A stretch of DNA of 5,020 bases, from NCBI GenBank assembly GCA_937910265.1, contig CALEPD010000174.1, positions 1 to 5,020 on the forward strand, read 5' to 3'. Of the stretch, positions 1 through 5,020 are shown piece by piece (the first letter of the stretch is position 1; every line of letters begins with the position of its first letter). Under the pieces are notes generated by a model. That model was not told the DNA's origin and ran no database searches. It saw only the letters and a program-made list of their open reading frames with translations. A program made the translations under genes and the position numbers. The DNA comes from an uncultured Bacteroidales bacterium (GTDB lineage: Bacteria > Bacteroidota > Bacteroidia > Bacteroidales > P3).

Positions 1-1811
1 ATTTGGAGCTGTTTGCCTTTGAGCTTTTTCTGGAGCTGGCTGTTGCTGAATTGCGCGATACCGGCATCGTCGATAAGCGGAGCGGCATTCATGGCGAGGT
101 AAACCTCTTCGTCGCTATAGAGTGAGTAACCACCGTCACCGTATGATGAAATCAGGATTTCGTCGGCTTTGTAGTCGGTTTTCTTTACAACGAAACGGAT
201 GCCGTTGGGGCAGGGGTATTCGGTATAGTCGAAGGCGCTGTTGGTTTTGGTGGCAGTAGCGTTGGCTTCGGCAACCACTTTGCTGTACAATGGCTCGTCC
301 TTGTAGTTGTCAACCCAAGGCTCGGTGTTGATTTGTTTGGTTTTGTTGATGATTTCTAGGGCTTCTGCCTGGCTGATGACCTTGTAGTTCTCTTTCTCGG
401 GAGCGGTGCAGTAGAATACCATGTTCTCGTCGGTGATCCAGGTTTTTACCATTGCATTCACCTCTTCGATGGTGATGCCGGGAACGAATTCCTTTGCATA
501 TTTCCATTCCTGGAGGATGCCGGGGATGACCTCGCCCTGGAGGTAGTGGTTGGTGTATTCGTTGGCGAAGCTCACGCTGTTGGTTTTGTTGGCCTCTTTA
601 GCCATCTTGGTGTAGCTGCTGAGCAGTTCTTCTTTCTGGCGTTCGAGTTCGGCCTGGAGGAAACCGTGCTGGTCGATACGTTTCATTTCGGTGAGCAGCA
701 TCTCGGTGGCTTCGTTGAAGCGGTTTTCTTTGGGCATGGTGTATACGGTGAAGGCATCGCAGTCGCGGCCGAGGAATCCGCTGTAGTAGGCGCCGGCGGC
801 AATCATGGGAGAGGTGGCTTTTTCACATATTTCGCTGAAGCGGCTGGAGAGCATGCCGTTGATGAGGTTGCGTACAAGCATCTGGCGGTAGTCGCCGATG
901 GTGCCTTGGGGAGCTTTGGAGTGTTTCCAGAATACCTCGATGACCGATGAGGTGGCCTCTTTGTCGGTGGCGATGGCAATGAGGGGCTCTACGTTGTTGG
1001 GAACGTTGAATTCGGGGCGTACGCGGGGGTTCTCCTTCTTGGAGTAGCCGGAGAAGTATTGTTTGATTTTGGCTTCAACCTCGTCGACATTGATGTCGCC
1101 GACAATGACGATGGCCTGGAGGTCGGGACGGTACCAGTCTTCGTAGTAGCGGGTGATGGCCTCGCGTTTGAAGGTGCTGATAACCTGCTCGGTTCCGATG
1201 GGGAGGCGCTCGGCATATTTCGAGCCTTTGAGCATGATGGGCCATGTGGCTTTGCGCATACGCTCGTCAGCACCAAGTCCCATGCGCCACTCTTCAAGGA
1301 TGACGCCGCGCTCTTTTTCAATTTCTTCTTGGTCGAAAAGCAGCTTGCCTGCCCAGCCGTCAAGGATTTTAAATCCCATTTCGATCATGGCGGGGTTGTC
1401 GGCGGGAAGCTCGACATAGTATACGGTTTCGTCGAACGAGGTCCAGGCGTTGATGCCGCGGCCGAATTCGATACCGTTTTTCTGCAGTTCGCTGATCATT
1501 TCGTTGCCCTTGTAGTGCTGGGTGCCGTTGAATGCCATGTGCTCGCAGAAGTGAGCCAAACCTTGTTGGTCTTCATCCTCAAGAATCGAGCCGGCATTGG
1601 TTACGAGACGGAAATGTACACGGTTCTCCGGCTTTTTGTTGTTGCGGATGTAGTATGTGAATCCGTTGTCTAATTTCCCAACACGTACTTTCTTGTCGAT
1701 GGGAACTTTTGCTGTCAGGTCGGGTTCCGGGGTGCTTGCATTGCCTATCTGGGCAAAAGCTGTGCTGCCAATGAAACAGAGCAGCAGAATCATCCAAAAT
1801 TGTTTTTTCAT
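1..1811 (-). CDS. Exported M16-family zinc metallopeptidase (PqqL/insulinase-like), C-terminus cut off by window edge
   Basis: I translated the minus strand from the ATG at 1811 and found no stop to base 1: 603 complete codons, gene partial. Residues 1-20 form a signal peptide (MKKQF, hydrophobic MILLLCFIG, then TAFA before Q21), which suggests export to the periplasm. The first M16 domain begins near residue 42. It holds the inverted zinc motif HFCEH at 87-91 (metal ligands H87 and H91, catalytic base E90). The downstream segment ERGVILEEW at 167-175 should supply the third ligand, most likely E174. An M16_C-like region follows, and around residue 531 a second M16-like half begins, containing NGIRFVVKKTDYKADEI and lacking HxxEH in the visible part, as is usual for the inactive half. 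Family members are about 930-950 aa, so roughly one third is missing. Codons mostly end in C, suggesting good expression. It starts 43 bases after cdaA and may be cotranscribed. The family call is firm; the substrate is unknown. Confidence 0.95.
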   Translation of the reverse strand, partial: MKKQFWMILLLCFIGSTAFAQIGNASTPEPDLTAKVPIDKKVRVGKLDNGFTYYIRNNKKPENRVHFRLVTNAGSILEDEDQQGLAHFCEHMAFNGTQHYKGNEMISELQKNGIEFGRGINAWTSFDETVYYVELPADNPAMIEMGFKILDGWAGKLLFDQEEIEKERGVILEEWRMGLGADERMRKATWPIMLKGSKYAERLPIGTEQVISTFKREAITRYYEDWYRPDLQAIVIVGDINVDEVEAKIKQYFSGYSKKENPRVRPEFNVPNNVEPLIAIATDKEATSSVIEVFWKHSKAPQGTIGDYRQMLVRNLINGMLSSRFSEICEKATSPMIAAGAYYSGFLGRDCDAFTVYTMPKENRFNEATEMLLTEMKRIDQHGFLQAELERQKEELLSSYTKMAKEANKTNSVSFANEYTNHYLQGEVIPGILQEWKYAKEFVPGITIEEVNAMVKTWITDENMVFYCTAPEKENYKVISQAEALEIINKTKQINTEPWVDNYKDEPLYSKVVAEANATATKTNSAFDYTEYPCPNGIRFVVKKTDYKADEILISSYGDGGYSLYSDEEVYLAMNAAPLIDDAGIAQFSNSQLQKKLKGKQLQ

Positions 1812-1854
1812 AAATTGTGTTTTTAAAGTTTATTATTCAATTATTTGTTCTTGT

Positions 1855-2643
1855 CTACTTGATGTTTTCTTCGAGAAACTGACGCAAGGCCGACGGGGTG
1901 ACGTTGTGGTGTATCTCTCCGTCAACGGCATACGATATGGCGCCGGTCTCTTCGCTCACAATAACACTGATTACGTCGAGTTGCTCGGTCACACCGATGG
2001 CGCTGCGGTGGCGCAATCCGAGGTTGGGGTCTATGTCGGTGCGGTTGGTCACAGGAAGAATGCAACGTGCGGCAAGCACCTTGTTGCCTTTCACTATTAC
2101 GGCACCGTCGTGCAATGGGGCATTTTTGAAAAACAATGCCTCCAACAGGGCCGTCGAAACAATGGCGTCGATGCGTTCGCCAGTTTGTACCAGCTCTTCC
2201 ACTTCGTTGAAACGTTGGAAAATAATCAAGGCGCCGGTCTTGTTTTCCGACATGTGACGCAAGGCTTGAAGGTAAGACTCGAAGTTGATTTTGTTCGTGT
2301 TTTGGTTCATGTTGCGTCGCCAGAACTGGAAGCGCTTCAGCATGCTGTCGCCTCCCAACTGGGTTTTTGTACCTATGATGAGGAGAAACTTGCGTATCTC
2401 GGGTTGGAATACCACTACAAGGGCAATGAGTCCCACGTTCACAATCTTGCCCAGCAACTCGCCTGTGAGCCTCATCTTCAGTGAGTCGGCGATGAGCCAG
2501 GTGAAGACAATGATGATGATTGCCCAGAAAATACGCATGACATTCGTTCCTTTCACCAATCGGTACAACTCGTATACAAGAGTGGCAACTAGTAAAATGT
2601 CGATGATGTCGATCCAACGGAGATTTAATATGCTCAGTAACAT
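1855..2643 (-). CDS. cdaA: CdaA-type membrane diadenylate cyclase (DisA_N domain)
   Basis: This 262-aa protein condenses two ATP molecules into the second messenger c-di-AMP at the inner membrane. Three hydrophobic segments lie at about residues 11-30, 36-53 and 67-91, the usual CdaA membrane anchor. The cyclase domain follows from about residue 118: GALIIFQR at 137-144, the catalytic DGA motif at 179-181 inside PLHDGAVIV, RHR at 211-213 in LGLRHRSAIG, and SEETGAISYAVDG at 230-242. All key motifs are intact and the length is normal for the family, so the enzyme should be active. The ATG at 2643 was chosen because it opens directly on the conserved N-terminal amphipathic/TM segment. A -7-like box lies 68 bases upstream. 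The gene sits between a GntR regulator and an M16 peptidase; I recall folP as the more common upstream partner in Bacteroidetes, so the context is somewhat unusual. The synonym dacA is also used. Confidence 0.96.
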   Translation of the reverse strand: MLLSILNLRWIDIIDILLVATLVYELYRLVKGTNVMRIFWAIIIIVFTWLIADSLKMRLTGELLGKIVNVGLIALVVVFQPEIRKFLLIIGTKTQLGGDSMLKRFQFWRRNMNQNTNKINFESYLQALRHMSENKTGALIIFQRFNEVEELVQTGERIDAIVSTALLEALFFKNAPLHDGAVIVKGNKVLAARCILPVTNRTDIDPNLGLRHRSAIGVTEQLDVISVIVSEETGAISYAVDGEIHHNVTPSALRQFLEENIK

Positions 2644-2710
2644 GATGGTGATGTTGATGGTATTGTTTTACTGAATGTTGCGTTTTTGTTGTTGGTAACA
2701 ATCCAACCTG

Positions 2711-2718
2711 CAAATATA
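2711..2718 (-). promoter_or_regulatory. Probable Bacteroidetes -7 promoter box for cdaA (TATATTTG)
   Basis: On the minus strand TATATTTG matches the Bacteroidetes TAnnTTTG -7 consensus. It lies in the gap between the GntR gene and cdaA, giving an expected leader of about 60 bases that is A/C-rich without a Shine-Dalgarno site. I see no convincing TTG-type -33 element about 20 bases upstream. An AGTGTAT heptamer (2722-2716) overlaps the box. A weak inverted repeat, GTTGG/CCAAC (2691-2695 and 2703-2707), lies around the likely transcription start. Confidence 0.5.
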
Positions 2719-2742
2719 CACTTTTGTTTGTGAATGTGGATG

Positions 2743-3135
2743 TTAATTTTGCGATTGGGGTTGGCGGCATTGGTCGGCACTCTTGGTGAAGGCCTGCTCC
2801 TCGACGAGCTGAAGGAGGTTGATGTCGAGCATCCGGGCGCGTTTCACGATGTCGGGCCAGTGTTCTTCGACGAATTCCTTCTGCAGCATCTCTTTTATCA
2901 GTTGGGCGGCGTCGGTGGCGACAAAGTATCCCAATCCGCACCGGGTGTAGATGATGCCGTGGCTCTGGAGGTGTTCGTAGGTGCGCATTACGGTGTTGGG
3001 GGTGACGGTCAGGGTTACCGCTACCTCCCTTACCGAGGGTATCCTGCTGTCGGCACTCCATTCGTTGGCCAATATCCGTTCGCAAAGTTGGTCGGCAATC
3101 TGTAGGTATATCGCTTTCTGTTTCTTGAAATCCAT
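2743..3135 (-). CDS. GntR-family transcriptional regulator, YtrA-like subfamily
   Basis: This 130-aa protein has an N-terminal GntR winged helix at about residues 8-73 (IYLQIADQLCERIL, then RIPSVREVAVTLTVTPNTVMRTY and the wing GIIYTRCGLGYFVA). A short C-terminal helical tail of about 50 residues follows, typical of YtrA-type repressors, which lack a large ligand-binding domain. Such proteins usually repress the ABC transporter operon that encodes them. Here the gene is last in the unit, 56 bases after the permease, whereas the regulator is often first. The start MDFKKQKAIYLQI at 3135 fits family N-termini. An in-frame ATG at 3192-3190 overlaps the permease stop as TGATG, but it would add 19 Pro/Thr-rich residues of intergenic character. 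The likely DNA target is the inverted repeat at 4977-5000. The effector is unknown. Confidence 0.9.
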   Translation of the reverse strand: MDFKKQKAIYLQIADQLCERILANEWSADSRIPSVREVAVTLTVTPNTVMRTYEHLQSHGIIYTRCGLGYFVATDAAQLIKEMLQKEFVEEHWPDIVKRARMLDINLLQLVEEQAFTKSADQCRQPQSQN

Positions 3136-3191
3136 ATCTGTTCTATTTATTATGGTTTGCGGTGGTATGGTCGGGGTCGGGGTGACATGCA

Positions 3192-3944
3192 TCAGTATCT
3201 TGCACGCTTCATCTTGAAAGCCCCTACCAGGATGAATATGATGGTTATGCCTATTGATGCAGCCGTCAGTGTCCAGCTGTAGTTTTCCATTAGCTGTCTT
3301 AGTTCAATGATATAGGATTCGTGTGTGAAAAGGTCCCAACGCGTTGTTACTAAATTATCCAATATTTTCCAACCGTTTACCAGTATGATGATACAGATTA
3401 TCAGTCCTGTTAAAAGCGATTTTGCAAATTTGCCCTTCTTGAAGATGGTGGTGCACATCACGAAGAACGCTATGTAGTTGAAGAGGGTCAGGATTGAGGT
3501 CCATACTGCCTCCATCTCCCCGGATGAAGTTTGGGCGAATATATTGGGGAATGTGTAGCGTCCAATCATGGTGAGTGAGTCGGTGGCAAGGTAGAGCAGT
3601 GTTGCCGTTATGGGCATGGTCAGGAATGTGGTGATGATCATGCTGATGTATTTTTCGGCTTTCGATGCCGGCAGCATGGCCAGCAGTATGCCTGTGTTGG
3701 GGGTGTTGCAGTTTCGGTAGATGCGCGATGGCGCCAGGATGCATGTCAGCCCAATGAGCGCACGTATGGTGTAGCCCCGTTCGTATGCTGAAGGGGGAAT
3801 TCCGGTCATGAGGTCGCGTATGGTTAAAAGGGCCAGGATGGTGGCGAAGATGAGAAGTATGTCGTACATGGTGCGTAGCATCTGTCGGCTGTCGTAGCCA
3901 ATGGTCAGACAGAGCCGTCTTATTTCGATGTTTTTGTTTTTCAT
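3192..3944 (-). CDS. ABC-2-like transporter permease, six predicted TM segments
   Basis: This 250-aa integral membrane protein has hydrophobic segments at about residues 28-45, 58-74, 97-121, 150-167, 175-192 and 224-243, ending in the basic tail KMKRARY. The motif LPASKAEKYIS at 91-101 is typical of Bacteroidetes ABC permeases paired with a YtrB-like ATPase and a GntR regulator. It would form the membrane channel of an exporter or lipid/peptide transporter; the substrate cannot be told from sequence. I chose the ATG at 3944 (MKNKNIEIRRLCLTIGY) because a cytoplasmic basic N-terminus followed by the first TM is expected. The frame stays open upstream to 4079, but those 45 residues are Thr/His-rich and look non-coding. 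It begins 144 bases after the ATPase gene, and its TGA overlaps a possible upstream ATG of the regulator gene. Its partner ATPase gene carries a premature stop. Confidence 0.85.
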   Translation of the reverse strand: MKNKNIEIRRLCLTIGYDSRQMLRTMYDILLIFATILALLTIRDLMTGIPPSAYERGYTIRALIGLTCILAPSRIYRNCNTPNTGILLAMLPASKAEKYISMIITTFLTMPITATLLYLATDSLTMIGRYTFPNIFAQTSSGEMEAVWTSILTLFNYIAFFVMCTTIFKKGKFAKSLLTGLIICIIILVNGWKILDNLVTTRWDLFTHESYIIELRQLMENYSWTLTAASIGITIIFILVGAFKMKRARY

Positions 3945-4088
3945 GGTTGTGTCAATATGTTTTTTTTGTGTTGTATGTTGGTGGTTTCTGAAATGCCACG
4001 TTGCACCAATGGTGGTTGTTGTGTTGGCAAGGTGGCGGAGCGGCGGCTGGAGGCACGCCGGTGTGTCAACGACAAGCACCCTATCGGT
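3945..4088. other. 144-base spacer between ATPase and permease genes
   Basis: This is the longest gap in the window and is long for the inside of an operon. On the minus strand it starts GC-rich after the ATPase TAA, with a weak possible stem CGGCG/CGCCG, and ends A/C-rich with a run of eight A before the permease start. A short palindrome CACCA-A-TGGTG lies at 4004-4014. I find no TAnnTTTG box, no terminator with a U-tract and no supported small gene, although the permease frame is open through most of it. Confidence 0.4.
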
Positions 4089-4931
4089 TTACTGCACCCA
4101 CTTGTCGTTGAATATTTCTTTGATGGTTTCGCGGTTGCGGATTACGGCGTTGAACAACGCTTCGATGTTGAGCTGGCTTTCGGCCTGCTCGATGTTGCGC
4201 GTTACGTTGATGTATCCGCCGGGGTGGGGTTCGCTGTATAGGGCTTGCGGTTCCTGGCAGTCGCTGTATTGGAAACAGAGTTTACGGCAGATGACATCTG
4301 TGTCGCAGTTGAGCAGCACTTCCCTTTCGGTAAGTATGATGATGGTGTCGAGAAGGTTCTCGACATCCTTCACCTGGTGGGTTGAAATGAGAATGGTCTT
4401 GTTTTCGTCGATACTCTCGGCCAGGATTCTGCGTAGTTCTGATTTGGACGGGATGTCGAGTCCGTTGGTGGGTTCGTCCAGCAGCAGGTAGTCGGTGCCA
4501 AGCGCCAGCGAAACTGCTATCATCGATTTTTTTTGCATGCCAAGCGACATTGACCTGAATTTTGTATCGGCATCGACATTCAGGCGCTGCATCAGTTCGT
4601 GGAAGCGCGACTCGTTGTAGTTGGGGTAGAAGGGAGCCAACGAGCGGATGTGCTACATAGGCGTTTTTCCCGTTGTGGGTATCTGTGCGTCGGGCAGGAA
4701 ACAAATGTTCTGAAGCATTTGTGGGTGGCGTGCAAAACTTTCCATGCCGTCAACTTCACATGTGCCGCTGTAAGGGGGCTGGAGTCCGCTGATGACCTTC
4801 AGCAGGGTGGTTTTGCCCACACCGTTCTCACCGAGCAATCCGTAAATTTTCCCGCGTTCAAAATTCAGACTAATCTGCTTCAGGACGTCGATTTTGTGAT
4901 AACGAAAGCTTAAATCTTTAATGGTAATCAT
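4089..4931 (-). pseudogene. ABC transporter ATPase (YtrB-like), interrupted by an in-frame TAG
   Basis: Read through one stop, this is a 280-residue ABC ATPase. Residues 1-92 start at the ATG at 4931 (MITIKDLSFRYHK) and contain Walker A GENGVGKTT at 34-42. Codon 93 (4655-4653) is TAG. The same frame continues with HIRSLAPFYPNY, a degenerate signature SLGMQ at 129-133, Walker B YLLLDEP at 148-154, D-loop NGLD at 156-159 and the switch histidine in STHQ (H185). The C-terminal tail from about 200 ends at TAA 4091-4089. Both sides align with the family in one frame, so this is a point nonsense change and not a frameshift; CAG (Gln) or TAC/TAT (Tyr) are one-base ancestors. Neither half alone holds a complete ATP site. 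It would energise the permease encoded next. It may be a recent pseudogene, a sequencing error or a suppressed codon; the rest of the gene shows no decay. Confidence 0.9.
4653..4655 (-). other. Premature in-frame amber codon inside the ABC ATPase
   Basis: On the minus strand the codons read ACG CCT ATG TAG CAC ATC CGC, giving TPM-stop-HIR. The stop falls between the Q-loop region (FLPDAQIP, about 83-90) and the helical domain (LAPFYPNY), where a residue is expected in homologues. The nearest possible in-frame restart is a TTG at 4640-4638 (Leu98), with no ribosome-binding sequence evident. Confidence 0.9.
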
Positions 4932-4993
4932 GGTTATATTATATTGGTTTAGTGGTTTTTGTCTGTTGTGTGGTTAAGTGTATTAGTTTAGTG
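4932..4993 (-). repeat. Imperfect direct repeat in the leader of the ABC operon
   Basis: On the minus strand the stretch 4993-4972 begins CACTAAACTAATA and ends TTAACC. The stretch 4954-4932, which abuts the ATPase start codon, begins CACTAAACCAATA and ends TATAACC. The two copies (22 and 23 bases) share 8 identical bases, one mismatch, 4 identical bases and the same TAACC end. The second copy lacks the ATACACT operator arm. The leader between is A/C-rich and apparently unstructured. Confidence 0.45.
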
Positions 4994-5000
4994 ATACACT
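4977..5000. promoter_or_regulatory. Probable GntR/YtrA-type operator: AGTGTAT-N10-ATACACT
   Basis: This is a perfect inverted repeat with 7-base arms (4977-4983 and 4994-5000) and a 10-base spacer. The AGTGTA/TACACT arms with a wide spacer are what I recall for YtrA-family operators in Firmicutes. The repeat begins one base after the -7 box, so a bound regulator would cover the transcription start and block initiation. The GntR protein encoded at 3135-2743 is the natural candidate ligand, giving autoregulation of the ATPase-permease-regulator unit. Confidence 0.75.
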
Positions 5001-5001
5001 G

Positions 5002-5009
5002 CAAATGTA
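5002..5009 (-). promoter_or_regulatory. Bacteroidetes -7 promoter box of the ABC operon (TACATTTG)
   Basis: The minus strand reads TACATTTG, an exact match to TAnnTTTG. The transcription start would fall around 4994-4999, inside the first operator arm, leaving a leader of about 65 bases before the ATG at 4931. The matching -33 element would lie beyond base 5020 and cannot be seen. Confidence 0.65.
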
Positions 5010-5020
5010 TGAATAATTTT

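Noticed and set aside
546..1673. Long plus-strand open frames opposite the M16 peptidase gene (546-950 and 1059-1673).
   Set aside because: They are antisense to a continuous, motif-bearing reading frame with strongly C-ending codons, which tends to leave the opposite strand open. Their translations are Val/Phe/Gly/Ala-rich with no recognisable domain.
1657..2484. Plus-strand frame of 275 codons opposite cdaA.
   Set aside because: It is antisense to cdaA, whose catalytic motifs are complete, and it runs through the cdaA-M16 gap without a plausible start context.
2644..2742. A c-di-AMP riboswitch or other structured leader upstream of cdaA.
   Set aside because: The region is only 99 bases long, is A/C-rich in the leader and shows just a 5-base stem; no ydaO-like conserved elements are visible.
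1922..3085. Minus-strand frame of 387 codons overlapping both cdaA and the GntR gene.
   Set aside because: It is an out-of-frame shadow that is rich in His, Arg and Pro and crosses two real genes and their promoter gap.
3945..4079. N-terminal extension of the permease starting at 4079.
   Set aside because: The added 45 residues (Thr, His and Pro-rich) precede a typical cytoplasmic start MKNKN at 3944 and have no membrane or domain character.
4282..4704. A frameshift, rather than a stop codon, as the cause of the broken ATPase.
   Set aside because: The alternative frame across the break gives His/Arg-rich sequence with no ABC motif, while the original frame resumes family-like sequence immediately after the TAG.

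Overview
This window looks like chromosomal DNA of a member of the Bacteroidales (gut Bacteroides/Prevotella/Muribaculaceae type; I cannot name the genus). The reasons are the lack of Shine-Dalgarno sites, A/C-rich leaders, two promoter boxes of the Bacteroidetes -7 type (TAnnTTTG), and the protein types: a long exported M16 zinc peptidase, a CdaA-type diadenylate cyclase, and a short YtrA-like GntR regulator with a Bacteroidetes-style ABC exporter whose permease carries an LPAS..EK motif. All recognised genes are on the minus strand, so transcription runs from high to low coordinates.

In transcription order: 5020-4932 is a promoter/operator region with a perfect inverted repeat, AGTGTAT-N10-ATACACT, just after a TACATTTG -7 box. 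At 4931-4089 is an ABC ATPase gene interrupted by one in-frame TAG (4655-4653). At 3944-3192 is a six-TM ABC-2-like permease, and at 3135-2743 a 130-aa GntR/YtrA-family regulator. At 2643-1855 is cdaA, encoding a membrane diadenylate cyclase with intact DGA and RHR motifs and apparently its own -7 box. At 1811 to the left edge is an M16 peptidase with a signal peptide, 603 codons visible and no stop, so its C-terminus lies outside the window.

The ATPase, permease and regulator form one ytr-like unit. The inverted repeat at the head of the unit resembles the AGTGTA/TACACT operator described for YtrA-type repressors, so the regulator at the end probably represses its own operon. The premature TAG separates Walker A from the signature motif and Walker B. 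The transporter is therefore probably inactive in this sequence unless the codon is suppressed or is a sequence error. The next genes concern c-di-AMP signalling and envelope proteolysis; a functional link with the transporter unit is only suggested by adjacency and by a single operator half-site over the cdaA promoter.

I see no RNA gene, mobile element or CRISPR array. There is no gene-free stretch above 300 bases; the longest gap is 144 bases (3945-4088).
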